Shown: positions 32,670 through 44,930, counted from the first letter of the stretch. The stretch is DNA of 64,000 nt from Diphasiastrum complanatum (GCA_029204225.1 CM055093.1:329001-393000), one strand, 5' to 3'. Numbers and translations: made by a program. The notes: generated by a model not told the origin, from the letters alone.

Positions 32670-34290
32670 AGTGACAAATTATTTTACATGAGCTAGCTTA
32701 TCAGAATTTTGTCATGATGTTGTCTCTATGGGAAACCAGGCCTACTTTTGATGAATTGAATGCTAATTTGTTACAAGAGGAAACGACAATCTAATGAACA
32801 TGGATGATTTTAAAGAACAAGCATTCATAGCAAAGAAGCAGAAGCCAAATTCGAAGAAAGGAGAAAATTGTGAATTGGATTCGGCATCGACATCTTCATG
32901 TGACTTCTCTAGGGAAGAAGAATGTTGGTTTATCGATTCAAGTGCATCAAAGCATATGATACCACGATCAGATTGATTATCTAGTTTTCACAACTAGATG
33001 ATGGTACTAACGTCAAATTGGGAGACAATTTTAATTACGACATCAAGGGTGTTGGGAAGGTACTATTCAATTATCTGTAGGAAAATTGGTGATATCAAGG
33101 AAGTTCTTTATGTACAAGAAAAACTTACTCTCAATTTGAGCTATAGCAAAGCAACATATGATTGTGCAGTTCAATGAAGAATGATGTTTTATCAAGAAGA
33201 AGAACAATAAAGTGGTAGCTGAAGAGGTTCTTGCAAGAAGGTTGTATAAACTTCAGGCTCAGGTGATAAGTCATTAAGTGGAAATTGCAAATGTCCAAGT
33301 GACGAGTAAGATGGCATGAGACGTGTAGACATTTGAATTCTCTTAGTCTACAAGTATAGAGGAAATTTGATATGGTTACAGGTTCACCTCAAGTTATTTC
33401 ATACATCACAAGTTTTGTGAAGGTTGTGTCTTTGGAAAACATCATAGACAAAAATTTATATTCTAGAGCTTGTTCATTCAGATTTGTGTGGTTTTATGAA
33501 AACATAGTCTCATGGTGGAACAAGTTATTTTATGGTGTTTGTGGATGATCATTTTAGGAAGTTATCGGTATATCTTCTCAAGATTTTAAAAGTGAGGTAT
33601 TCAGATGCTTTACTTGGTTCAAGGCACAAGTAGAAAAAGAAACAGGTAGATAGATAAAGATACTCCATTCGGATAAAGGGGGAGATTATCTTTCTATAGA
33701 ATTTCAAATGTTTTGCAAGGACAATGGGTATAAAGAGACAGTTTGCAAGTATGGAAATGCCTCAACAAAATGGAATTATAGAAAGAAAGAACCATTCTAT
33801 TGTGGAAACTGCTAGGAGCATGCTTAAAAGTAAGAATCTTCTAAATTCTTTTTGGGGTGAAGAAGTTAAAACAATCATTTATTTTTTGATTAGGAGTATG
33901 CGTTAGTGGATCAAAGACTTACAAAAGGAAGAAGCCATGGAGAATGCCTGAGCTGCAGCTGAGACTCCTGTAATACCGACAGATTTACATGATCCTTTAC
34001 ATAGATAGATCTTATCAAAGGATTGATTTCAATTCTCAATTACATCACCGTGAAGAGCCATTCAAGATGAAGCTTATACAAGTAAGAAACCTAGTGTAAA
34101 TCCAAAGGCAACAAAGTGTTTGATGCTTGAACATGATGATCAAAAAAACAAATACAAGCTTTATGACATTGAAGGAAAGAAGGTTATTATAAGCAGGAAC
34201 GTTATCTTTGATGAGATAAAGATATTGAAATATCTTGTGAAGAGGAGGGATAATGATATTCCTTTAGAAGAACCTTAATCAACACATGAA
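32670..34290 (+). pseudogene. Copia P2a: gag end, protease, integrase remnant
   Basis: Degenerate copia coding. Protease at ~32923: CWFIDSSASKHMIPRSD (usual W.DSGAS.H). Integrase core follows: VFVDDHFRKL (33536), ILHSDKGGDYLSIEFQMFCK (33660), then PQQNGIIERKNHSIVETARS (33755). The post-integrase strand YKLYDIEGKKVIISRNVIFDE lies at 34150-34220. Numerous frameshifts and stops. RT does not follow; unrelated sequence leads into the LTR of P2b. Confidence 0.82.
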
Positions 34291-35680
34291 TCCCTTACAC
34301 GAACTCATTTGTCTAGAGAAGACTTGATGGAGATAGGAAAAAGGAAAGAGAGGTCAAGTACTTGGGATACTGATTCACCTCCAACTTAGCTAGGCAAGAA
34401 GCATCCTACACCGGTTGCTAGAAAGTTACCTACGTGGTGCTATGAGACTATCAAAGATGGAGTCATCTTGGAACCAGGAGAGTCAAGTAAACAGGGAGCT
34501 AGAAGACCAGCAAGGCATGAGAAGTAGCATGAGGATCAAGATCAGGATCAAGGTCAAGATCGACATGAGGATCGACATTACCCTTATAATTCTAATATGG
34601 TGACTTGAACACAAGGAATATTACCTAATTCTACCCATATTGAAGCTTGTGATCTTCTGTCTACAATCTATTTGGAGCTTAAGGATCGCAAGGACGTGAA
34701 TTGGGCTAAGGACATAATTAGGTGGAGGTATATGTCTTGGAACAACGCATGGTGCAAGGATGAACTTCATATATGTGAAATACTGCTAGGGGTTTTTAAA
34801 GTTGGTCAATTGAGAAAATTGATCCAACGACAAACTGTGGAGATCCCACAGAAGGAGAAAGTATCATTTTCTTAGCCATGTTAGCAACTTAGAATCACTT
34901 GGAAAGCTGATATTGGTGGTTTGATAATTACAATCAATATCACTCTAAAGGGGGTCCACTGACTCATGCCCCGTCAATAGTGCTTGATCTATGCACAAAC
35001 TGTTGAAGCTCTATTCTCAAAGAATTGAAGCTAGATGAATCAAAATTGAGAGATCAAGTTACAAAACACATGTCTGAATTGGAAAACTTGAAACACAGTG
35101 TTGCTTGAAGTGCTTAGGTACAAATTTTTCCATTATGCATTTTGAGAACTTCTAAGCTGAGTTTGCGAGATGTTGAGATGTCACATGATAACACGGTACC
35201 TCATTTTGACCTTTCAATGGTTGCGGTGACTTAATTCCTAATGGTAACAATTTATTTGCCTTCCCACATAGCGTGCAAGCATTCTTAGTGTCTCTCATTT
35301 CCTCGTGTAAGATTCATGTACTCACTTGAATATTGCTAGCAACCATAGTTACTGGCTAATCTCTTCTATGGGATTGCAAATTGAATGCATTTGCTCCGTG
35401 TTGTGGCCTCCTCTCACACATTAATGCTAGCGATGTTCATGTTCCATGATCCATTTAGAATTTGGGTTTGATAAGATATGTCCATGATCTGCTTGCCAAT
35501 TTGTGATTATTTATGGGTTATGGACATTGGAACCTTGATTGCAAAATTGAGCTTTGCATATTCGCTTGCAAGTTGTTCCAAATTTTTTTCTTCTAATGTG
35601 TATCTAGAAGCTATTGGTGATAAAACAACCTTGGAGATTTCATTCTTGACTGAGGGTTAAGAGTATTACCCATGAAAATG
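34291..35680. other. Interval between copia P2a and P2b
   Basis: A short PPT-like purine run (ctctaaagggggtcc, ~34950) could end P2a. The rest shows no recognisable coding or repeat structure. Confidence 0.4.
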
Positions 35681-35892
35681 TTTGTAATTTTTACTTCACT
35701 TTTTACTAGTTAGCTGTATTTCCTAGACTAGACTGTAGGTCAACAACTAAACTCTTCTCTCTCTCTCTCTCTCTCTCATCAGGGTTTCTTGTACTATCAA
35801 TTTTATTATCATGAAATCAATGTGTATTATGGTGGCTTCCTTCTCTACTAAGGTGAATGCTTTTTGAGTGCTTGCTAGTTTGATTCTTGACA
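35680..35892 (+). repeat. 5' LTR of copia P2b
   Basis: Defined by matching with the split 3' LTR; right end CA at 35891-35892; left end approximate. It contains (CT)n at 35757-35778. Confidence 0.7.
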
Positions 35893-35904
35893 TGGTATAA
35901 GAGC
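35893..35904 (+). promoter_or_regulatory. PBS of copia P2b
   Basis: TGGTATAAGAGC immediately after the LTR; differs from the tRNA-iMet consensus at one base (C to A). Confidence 0.8.
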
Positions 35905-36078
35905 TCCTTTGATCTTGAGTGGCTACTCGGTGGATTCAGCTTATCACAGGCTCCGTATTGAGGTGAGAAAGTCCTTATAGGAAGTGGAAGCTAAGAGAAG
36001 CAAGCTATCGGAGAAGAGGACAATTTTGAGCATTTTGCAGCCTGCAAAACATTTTTTAATGGTGTGGGAAATGTCATT

Positions 36079-38215
36079 GTGAGTTTGATACATAAGGTAA
36101 GACGCCTAATGAAGCCTTTACTGGAAAGAAACCCAATATTCTCATTCGAGAGTATTTAGTTGTGATGCATAAGCGCACATTCCTGATGAGAAACGGAGGA
36201 AACTTGACTCAAAAGTCATCAAGTGCATTTTTCTTGTCTATGATGAGAAGGCTAAATCATGATAGGGATGCACAGAAACTTATTATATCCATGGATGCAA
36301 TTTTTGACGAAATGGGCAAGCACGAGCAAAATGGGGTGACCTATGAGTACTTCGATGATGGACATTGGAATGAATGTTAGAGCAGAGGACAAAGTCGATC
36401 TAGAAGAGGAAGATTCAATAAAAAGAGAAGACTTAAGCTAAGACTCCAAGGTGGTTACCCAAATGGTATTTGAAGGTAACATGTGATACGAAGAAGGGAG
36501 AGGATCTTGAATATAGCGAACAAGGAGAGCTCCGGAGGTCAACAAGAAATTGAAAACCCCCTCAAAAGGCTAACAAAGACTTCCCAGCACTCCTACACAC
36601 AACCTTGGATGATACAGTGTTCTCATATTATGAACTTCCAAAACTTTGATGGGTTCAGTGCTCAAAGCCTAGGAACCGAAATCTTTTGATGAAGCAAAAG
36701 AACACAAGGAATAGCGAGTAGCTACGGAGATAGAAATGGAGGCCAGAACGAAGAACAACATGTGGGACTTGATTGAGCTACCTGATGGTAAAGTGCCTCT
36801 CTCTTGTAATGGATTTACAAAGTCCAATATGGAGTAGATGAGAAACTCAACAAGTACAAAACACGGTTAATTGCGAGAGGATTTCAGCAACAAGAAGGTA
36901 TTAATTTTGAGAAAACATTTTGACCCATAGCTAAGATGATTACTATACGTTCTATTATTGCTATTTCTGCTCTCTATGGTTGGAAAATCCAGCCAATGAA
37001 TATTAAAGTTGCCTTTTTTAATGGAGTGTTGGATGAAGAGGTGTACCTGGTACAACCTCTTGAGTCAGGAAAAAAACACCTAGTGTGCAAGCTCAACAAA
37101 GCAATCTATGGACTTAAGCAAACACCACGGGCGTTGTACCCTGGCATCGAACACTTCAAGCGAAGGGGAATGGTAAAAAGTGTTGCAGATTCTAATCTTT
37201 ACATTCTACACACCCATGGTTCTAATATTGTACTCATTGTCTTATATGTTGATAATTTGATCATAATTGGAAGCAATTAAATTCCAATAGATCAGATCAA
37301 ATCAGATTTCTCCAATGCCTTTGACATGAGTGATGTAGGGTTGATGTATTATTGTCTTGGCATTGAAGTGTGGCAAAGAGAGGCTGACATTTTTCTGACT
37401 CAAAGCAAATCTGCACAAGATTTGCTTCACAAGTTCAATATGCAGGATTGCAAGCTGTTGAGCAATGATGGAAGTCAATACCAAGCTAACTGCATATGAT
37501 AAATATGAGAAAGTGGATACTTACTTGGTGTAGGCAGCTGGTGGGTAGTCTATTATACTTGACACACACATGACCTAATATTGTGTATGCTGTTGGTGTT
37601 GTAAGTCAGTTCATGCAAGCTCCTAGACAAACACAATGGAAGTTTGCCAAACGTATTCTCGGATACATTCATGGAACACTTAGTTTTGGCTTGAAGTATG
37701 ATCAACATGAAGTAGGAGTGTTGGTAGGTTATACGGATGCAGATTGGGCAGGTAATAATCTACCACTGGTTATGTGTTCAATTTTGGTACAGTTGCAGTT
37801 TCATGGAGCAGCAAAAAGCAACCTATAGTAGCTCTATCTTCAATAGAAGTTTAGTATTGTGCTCTCAACAATGCTACACAATAAGTAGTCTATTTACGTA
37901 GATTGCTTGTTGATTTAGGTCAATCATAGTTGAGTCCAATTATTGTATCTTGTGATAACCAAAGTTTTACATGCTCGAACTAAGCACATTGAGATTCGTT
38001 ATCACTTTGTTTGAAAGAAATTGCTTGATGGTGCCATTGATCTTGTCTTTTGTAAATCTGAAGATCAAGTGGCATATATTTTTACAAAATCATTAGGTAG
38101 AATAGAATTTGAGAAGTTTCGCACTCAATTAGCCATAGAAGAATACAATTTTATCATTGAGGGAGAGTATCAAAATTTCAATGTTAAACTTCACCCTTCA
38201 CTTTTCAATAGTTAG
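36079..38215 (+). pseudogene. Copia P2b integrase tail, RT and RNase H
   Basis: The integrase tail is at 36120-36370 (GKKPNILI, RDAQKLIISMDAIFDE). RT pieces: KNNMWDLIELPDGK (36755), then a Met-started frame 36936-37280 with YGWKIQPMNIKVAFFNGVLD, KAIYGLKQTPRALYPG and IVLIVLYVDNLIIIGSN, where the YVDD active site reads YVDN. RNase H: KRILGYIHGTLSFGLKYDQH, YTDADWAGN (37680-37755), then QVAYIFTKSLGRIEFEKFRT to the stop at 38213. Many breaks; inactive. Confidence 0.85.
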
Positions 38216-38250
38216 TTGTATTTCCTAGACTAGACTATAGGCCGACTACT

Positions 38251-38310
<60 letters not shown>
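38181..38310 (+). repeat. 3' LTR of copia P2b, left part
   Basis: Left half of the 3' LTR ending in (CT)n (38253-38310), where the retroposon begins. Confidence 0.75.
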
Positions 38311-38314
<4 letters not shown>

Positions 38315-39947
38315 GTTGCAACGCGCCTTCTCTTCCTCCCTTTCTCCTCCCTCACTCCTCCCTCCTGCGATGGCTCCTTGCAGTGATGGCGCCCTGCTGC
38401 TGAGATCTCTACCTTGCTGCTGTTGCTCGCTGCCCTCCATCGCTGGCCCTCCACCGCTACCCGGCCATCGCTAACCTGCCTCGCTACCTGCCCCTCCTGT
38501 CATCGCACCCTGTTCCTGCCCCGTCTCCCTCGCTACCTGTCCCGCTGCCTGCTTATCTCCCTCTCCCTCCCTCTACCTCCCTCCTGCCTATTCCTGCCCT
38601 TGTCTTCTTGCTACCTGTACTTGTCCCTATCTTTGCCCTCCCTTTTGCCTCCTGAGCTCCTGCTGCCCCCTCGCTATCCCTGCCCTTCCTTTTGTCTGTC
38701 CTTGCCTTTCCTCTACCTTTTCCCTCATTAAACCTGTATCTAGCTGTGGTACTATGGCTGACTGGCAATCTATGAATCGGAAAGGGAAGAAAACCCCTCC
38801 CCCTTCTCCCTTTGTCTTCTCAGCCATCCCTATTACAGCTCCCAATCCCTTTACCTTGCCCCCTCCCTCTCCTGCTTCCTCTCCCTCGCCCCTACCCTCC
38901 AGTCCCGCAAGCTACACCTCTTCTCCCACTGCCACTACCCCCTCTACTCTTTCTTCCTCCTCTCCATCTTTCACCCCTTCATCTTCATCCCCCCATTGTC
39001 TCCGTCTCTTTCAGCTGAATTTTTATCTGGTTTTCCCCATATCATTGATTCTCTTCATGAGGACAATGCATCCTGGCTTGCGATCATCAAGAAACAAGCA
39101 TTCCAAATCTCCACTCTGGAGAACACGGTCTTAGCCCTACAGGGCAAAGTTGGCATTCTTGAGGTTGATGTTACTTACCTCAAAAATGAAATGGAATCAG
39201 ATAAAGATGGAGAAGAAGGAAGCGGCAATGCAGATTCAGAAAACAAGGCAAAGCAGCTGCAAGAACGGGTTCACTCCTTGGAGCAGCAACTTCAACAATC
39301 AAGAGTTCTAAGCAGGGTATTTCTAAATCTATTCTAAAACATCAAAAACGAGATCTCAAAGCCCTCAATGTCAGGGTTAGGGGAACTTCTTTTGCGGGTA
39401 AGGACCTCATGGCTGAGGCAAATGCTTTTATTCATTCCACCTTTGGTCTCAAAGAGGATGTCATATCGGCTGCTTGGGTGGGTAAGCTCCAACCCACCAC
39501 AGTGTTTCTGCGATTCAAGGATGCTTTGCTTCGTCAAAAGGTTTTGCGTAAAAGAGGCTGCCTGAAGGGGTCTACTATTTTTATGGATGAAGACTTGACA
39601 CCCATTCAATGGACTGAGAGAAAGAAAATCATCGCAGATGCTAAGGCCAATGGTTTTCGGACTCTCTTTCGAGACGGACACCCGGTCTTGGTTAAAATTG
39701 CAGAACTTAAAATTTCAGATTCTTCTCCCTCTCCTACGTGAGAGATGTTTTGAGCTACGGCCATCTATTTCATCTCCTGCGTGAGAGATGAGCTTTCTTT
39801 ACATAAGCGATTTACGTTTTAGTTTTAATCTAGTTTTCTGTTGATGGCACTGCCCCGTCCGAGTTCCATTTACTCTGTTGTACTACCTCTCCAGTCTTAT
39901 ATGCCTTTTGGCATGGAAAAGACATTAATAAAGCTTTCTTTCTTCTT

Positions 39948-39950
<3 letters not shown>
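38311..39950 (+). mobile_element. ORF1-only LINE-like retroposon
   Basis: Inserted within the CT repeat of the P2b 3' LTR. Its pyrimidine-rich, GC-richer 5' region (38311-38750) differs sharply from its surroundings. It carries one degenerate LINE ORF1-type frame (38754-39741) and a ~210-bp 3' UTR ending catggaaaagacattaataaagc and TTTC-rich tail that runs into (CT)n. No endonuclease or RT is present. The structure resembles half-L1-type elements known in mammals; the resemblance is inference. Confidence 0.65.
38754..39741 (+). pseudogene. LINE ORF1p-like RNA-binding protein, two frameshifts
   Basis: Start MADWQSMNRKGKK, then a P/S/T-rich disordered region to ~39000. Frameshift near a C run at 38990. 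The next frame is a coiled coil: IIKKQAFQISTLENTVLALQ, KVGILEVDVTYLKNEMESDK, ERVHSLEQQLQQ. Second frameshift near 39312. Then an RRM-like and C-terminal domain: DLKALNVRVRGTSF, VGKLQPTTVFLRFKDALLRQ, KGSTIFMDEDLTPIQWTERK, GHPVLVKI, stop TGA. This coiled coil-RRM-CTD order is that of L1-type ORF1p, which coats LINE RNA; most flowering-plant L1 ORF1 proteins are instead described with a zinc knuckle. Confidence 0.7.
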
Positions 39951-40005
<55 letters not shown>

Positions 40006-40102
40006 AGGGTTTCTTGTAGTAGCTATTTTATTATCATGAGATCAGTGTATATTATGGTCGCTTCCTTCTCTACTAGGGTGAATGCTTGCTTGATTCTTGA
40101 CA
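39951..40102 (+). repeat. 3' LTR of copia P2b, right part
   Basis: (CT)n followed by ttattagggtttcttgtagtag to CTTGACA at 40102, matching 35757-35892. Confidence 0.8.
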
Positions 40103-41756
40103 ATCTTGTATGTCAAGCTAACTCCGTAGTGGCATGGGAACATGGGACTGTCTCATTTTAAATGTGCCATGAATCTGAATTGTGATCTCAAAATCAAGTA
40201 CTATAAATTTAAGGTTCATGTATGTGTATGTCTTTTTATATCTATACTATGATGACATCCCCTTATTCCCACGCCCATTCTCTTAGAGATGTTGTTCTTG
40301 TTCCTGTTCTGTGGTCACTGACTATGTTGTTCTTGTTCCTATTCTGTGGTCACCGACTATGTGTCCAATAAATCTATAGTTTTTACTGGGTCAGCTCGAA
40401 GTCTCCTCCCACTGGCGTGAGATTGTGTATTTGGGGGGGATAACCTAGAGAGGAGAAAACATCCCACTTTTGTACTGTGTCAGAGTGTATCCTTTTGCCT
40501 CATCTAACAAGATAGTAGAGCATCTTAAGAAAATTATAGCCTTGGCCTAAGGCCCTTCTTCTAATGACTTTGAAACATAATTGAAATTGTAATCAGCATT
40601 TTGTGTCATCCCATTTTATCAGCTGGAGTCTGGAAACAAAGAAATAACTCGGGTGAGCAAAAGTTCATGCAATTGCAATACGTGACATCCATTCAGGGGC
40701 TAAAATATATGTTGGCGGCTTTGACCTTAGAGACGTTTCAAGGACAGCACTTTGTGGAAGTAATATCTTTGGCCAAAGGTTGGAACTCTGGTGTGTCATA
40801 GACATTAGAGGACAAGTCTTGAAGTCTCTAGCCTTTCCTTTTCTCCAACTTTTCTTAGTTGGGCTTTATCGAAGTAGTGGATAAGCCAAGCCTTACCTTT
40901 TGAAGGTGTTTCCAGCAGATCAGGATTCGGCCCTCTAGACAGGGGAGTTTGCTTTCACTAGGTATGCAACTTGCCTAGAAAATAGGTTTATGTGCTGCTT
41001 CATTCATCATAGCCTAGCCGCAGGTTTGATAGTTGATCAAAGCTCTGGGCTTCCTTCTTTCTTTGTCATTTTTTATTCACACAAAACTTGAGTGGGCCCT
41101 AGTTAGATCTTTGTGGAGTGCCTTGATTCAGGATCTAAGAAATAGTTTCGGTTCTTGCTATACTTTAACCATAGCTGATCAACTACAGCCCTAGGGGGTC
41201 AGGATTCATTCATTAACTCATGCAGTTTCTTTGGATCAACACAGCAGACAGAGAACCTCTGCACAGACAGAACCTACATGTTCTACCTCACTTCAGCTGT
41301 CCAAGACATAGCTGGAGCCAAATTGGTGGCTGTTATCTGGTCTTCCCCAACACTGCTGTTCGTAGGTCTGGTGGCTTTCCTGGAGGTAGGATAAACATCC
41401 AATTCCATCAGCCAGAGATTGCTGAGAGTAGGGGGAAACAATCTGATCCTAGAACAGCATTGATCAGTCCATTTTCTCCCTTAAATTGGTGAATTTATTG
41501 GTAGGAAGGAGGGAGGAGGAAAGAGGAGTTCCATTCCTTTCCCAACCCTCTTACTTGAGCAAGCTCCTCTTCTCAGTTATGCATGAAGCTACTTTTAATC
41601 TACTTGAGAAATACTCTATGAGGCAGGTTTAGCTACTAGCAAATGATGGGGCTCCTTGAGCCACTTTAAAGGTGAATATGACTGTCGACCAATCATAAGC
41701 AGCCATATGTCAGCTACTGCTATCCATAGCATAAATATGGCTTCCATCATAATACA
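40103..41756. other. OEP21 intron, unassigned stretch
   Basis: One small local duplication (ttgttcttgttcctrttctgtggtca at about 40290 and 40328). Otherwise nothing recognised. Confidence 0.5.
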
Positions 41757-42170
41757 TCCAAAGATGCAGGCCACGATCCGGAACGCGATCTGGAACGCAT
41801 TCCGGAACGTGATCCGGGATTTCCCATTAGGGTTTCCCGGAACGCAAATTTGTTTTTTTTTTTTTTCAAACCTGCCAATATGGGTATCATGTGAAAGGAG
41901 TTCAAAAGAGCAGTTCTATTGCTTGATTTCAGATAGTTAATCCCCAATATCTGCTAGTCACTTCAATCAGATACTGAAGCAAATTGTTTTTGCAGATATA
42001 ACATTGGCTAATCATTTCATTTGTATCTGCTTCAGTATTTCTGCTGCTGTTCATTGGTCATTTATTGCAACTAGCTGTGGGGATCTATCGACAATAAAAA
42101 AAAATTTGCAAATTTTTTCGCGATCCGGATCGTTTTTCCAGCGGATCGCGATCCGCTGCAACTCAGAATA
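41757..42170. repeat. MITE-like element with GATCCGGAACG clusters
   Basis: The left end has four close repeats of gatcYggaacgc-type motifs (41775-41822). The right end has inverted gatccggatcg and gcggatcgcgatccgctgc (42122-42160). The middle includes T-rich sequence and gccaatatgggtatcatgtgaaag, related to 281-320. Subterminal motif clusters in opposite orientation suggest a small non-autonomous DNA transposon; TIR and TSD not resolved. Confidence 0.45.
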
Positions 42171-43793
42171 CATCATAATAGTTCCAAAAGTACATAGCAT
42201 GAATTTTTGAGGAGGTGAATACTTCCAAAAAAGTAAGTAGCGTGAAACCTTGAGGTACCTCCCAAAATGTCATACACCGAAGTAAGACTAAGTGCACTCT
42301 GAACATGTGAAAGACATCACTTATAAGGTTTGCTTGATGTTTGCATTACTGGACTTTTGAGAAACGTGTGTGCTCCATATCCTACACTGCGCTTTCCGAT
42401 TAAAATTTTTCACTGTTGTATTCAGATACGATAATGGCTTGCATGGCATCCCTGTCGGCACATGGCGCCTCCTACACCACGTAGTGTGCAAGGTAGAGGC
42501 CATTCCTAATACCTATCGCTGACCAATGTAACTCATCATTTAGTGGTTTGGTCCTGCCTACGCCATGTAGGCCTTGATGATCCTGGTGGCTTCTTTTACT
42601 TGGTAGGCCCGTTAAATAGTTCAATTGCCTGGGCAATGCCCAAACCAGAGACCGGCATCATACCCCCAAGGAGCCTGTGTGACATTTTACCCAAGCTCCA
42701 AGAGCCTCTGGCTATAGACCGATTCTTACTCTCAGAATTTATTTTCAGAGATTGACCTCCCCTTGTTATTCAAATAGTAGTTCATTCACATACAATTATA
42801 GAAAAGCACATCACTCTGAACAAGTGTTCTATTAATCGTATCTGATTCAAGAGGCGTACTAATGACATTTAGTCTTGTTATAGGTCTGGCAACTTTTTTG
42901 CTTCCTTTTGTAACATAGTGTCCAGCCCAAACGATTTGAGTCAATTCGAAATCTGTTGGGATTAGAATAGATCTAGTGCCAGACGATCAGAAATCTTCCA
43001 AAATCGAAAAAGAAGAGATTTTGAAAAACTCAAATGCATTAGAGACGTAATTTGGAATTTGGAGCAGTTTGAAAGTTAACAAATTGCTATTCTTTGGAAC
43101 ATTGTTTCTTAATGTGCCTAAAAGGCTCAGATTTTGAGTGATAGCAAATGTGGATTGGGCCTTTGTCTCTTAAATTTCATTAGAGGCTTAACAAGTTTTT
43201 TTGACCTTCAGAGTCTCAACATACGTGTTGCTCTTTCCAATAGCAACAAGCCATTGTTGTATCCTAGCCAGATTTTGGTGGCTAATCAGGGAGATGTGCA
43301 TCCTACTTCCATCCTTTGATTTGAGGGACTTCTTTGGAGGATCTAAAGTAGTAACCGGACATTTCTCAGTTTTTAACAGAAATGAGCATCTATTATCTAA
43401 ATGAATGTGATGGTCTTGTTTGCCAAATCTAAAAGGTAAAGTATGAGAAGTGATGGTGAGGACAATCAAAGCGATTCTGTATTTACTGCGACAAACATAT
43501 AAATCTAGTTAATATTTGGAACAAATTTGTGGGGCTCAGTAGTGTATGAGCCACTTAGTTCTGTTAAGTTTAAAATTCACATTTATTTTGGGAGGGGTAT
43601 TTAGATTTCTTTTGATGTAGTTACTTTGATGGCCTACTTTTTTGTAATGTCATTTGTATATTTCCGTACTGGATGATGAACAATGACTGTATTTACAAGT
43701 TTCATTTTTCCATTTCAAAGTTTTAGTAAGGCTATCTAAGCCTGAAGGTTGTGAGTTTTTCGGACTATATGTGTGTTTTATTGACTGATATAG
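42171..43793. other. OEP21 intron, 3' part
   Basis: No element recognised; the branch and acceptor region (ttgactgatatag, ending 43793) precedes the next exon. Confidence 0.55.
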
Positions 43794-43892
43794 GGAAAAG
43801 CAAGGGGCATTGTGGAGCTAAGCTACAAAATCTTCAACTTTACGGAGGAGCAAGATTTGAGGTTAAAGGTTGGATATGATCCCTTTGAACAG
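43794..43892 (+). CDS. OEP21: OEP21-like, penultimate exon
   Basis: 99 bp, phase 0 at both ends, acceptor gatatag and donor GTTAGT. It reads GKARGIVELSYKIFNFTEEQ and DLRLKVGYDPFEQ. Direct joining to 19310 (PRLKV + GKARG) keeps the frame and the family pattern (a strand, then SYKIFNF, then the DLRLKVGY strand). No stop or frameshift, so splicing across the 24.5-kb intron would give an intact product. Confidence 0.85.
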
Positions 43893-44099
43893 GTTAGTGT
43901 CTGTTTTTGTTTTCTTTCCATAATGTTACTTTCTATAAAAGCTTATATCTAAGAGATAGTGAGCTAGTGATAGGGATAGAGATGGAATAATGAGTTTGAG
44001 AGTTGTCCAGTTAACCTTGTAAATGATTGCATTTCTGCACAATAGATTCCTGGACCAACTCGTGTTTCAGTTAATATTGGTTTAGTTTTTTGGCAACAT

Positions 44100-44167
44100 T
44101 GTTCCATATGGTCAGTTTATGTACCTTTTTGTCTCATGCCCCTTAGTTGGGCAAAGAAGACATTATT

Positions 44168-44223
<56 letters not shown>

Positions 44224-44930
44224 GGTGATGGTGCCCTAGCTCGTGACTGTCTCCAGCGGCAATGGCGCCCTAGCTGCGCGCTCACCCAACTCTATTCATA
44301 CCTGTCCATCAATCTGAAGGGTGCTGTGTTGATTTGTATGACTCTCTGCAGTTTTCTGGCACGCTGCTGATGTAAAGGTAGCTACTTAATAGCGCTCCCT
44401 GCACCTGTCTATTGCCCTGCCCTGAGCATTGATCACTGATCATGGGTAAACCATTGGTGCAGAACTGTCATTGCTGATCAGATCTGCTGCTCTGTGGAGC
44501 CATTGCTGAGACTACTCCTCTATTGTTGCAGCTCTTCATTGCAGTTCCATCCCATTTTAGCCTCTCCTCAGATCTGCAATGCCTCATCATAAAGGGGCTG
44601 GTGTCCCTACTCGTCAGCCCCTTATGTTTTGCCTTTCCAAACCGGTCTGACTTCAAAATTCGATGGCTTGTGGAAAAAGGTTGGTTTTTCCCTTTTCTCC
44701 CATGCTTCCATGTCTCCAACTAGCCACTGAGCTGAAATGATGCTCATCCTAACCTTCAGAGTTGTTTTTCAGCAGTTTGGCTCCCACCCACTTGGTCATG
44801 GAACCATTAGGTCTCAAGCCTTCACACCTCTGTGCTCTGCATTTTGGCTAATTGTCTGATCACCCCCAAAATCTTGCTGACAGGCAGTCACAGGCCTTTC
44901 ATTGCAGATGGTTAATAGTTTTCCGCCATC
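44100..44930 (+). repeat. Retroposon-like stretch with (CT)n in the last OEP21 intron
   Basis: The sequence gggcaaagaagacattattgg followed by (CT)25 (44171-44220) recalls the 3' end of the 38311-39950 retroposon (ggaaaagacattaataaagc then CT run). After the CT run a GC-richer part repeats gatggtgccctagct / caatggcgccctagct, recalling the 5' end of that retroposon (cgatggctccttgcagtgatggcgccct). Coding is not evident. Right border uncertain. Confidence 0.4.

Larger units (their letters stand above)
35680..40102 (+). mobile_element. Copia element P2b with a retroposon in its 3' LTR
   Basis: Short LTRs: 5' at about 35680-35892 and 3' at about 38181-38310 plus 39951-40102. They share the phrases gtatttcctagactagactrtagg, a CT run, agggtttcttgta, ttttattatcatga and cttccttctctact, ending ATTCTTGACA. 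A PBS-like TGGTATAAGAGC follows the 5' copy at 35893. The internal part (2.3 kb) has only post-integrase, RT and RNase H. A 1.64-kb retroposon sits in the CT run of the 3' LTR. Confidence 0.82.

Noticed and set aside
38230..38454. Frames rich in Arg-Glu on the minus strand
   Set aside because: They read through the CT run and the retroposon 5' region; no independent coding signs.
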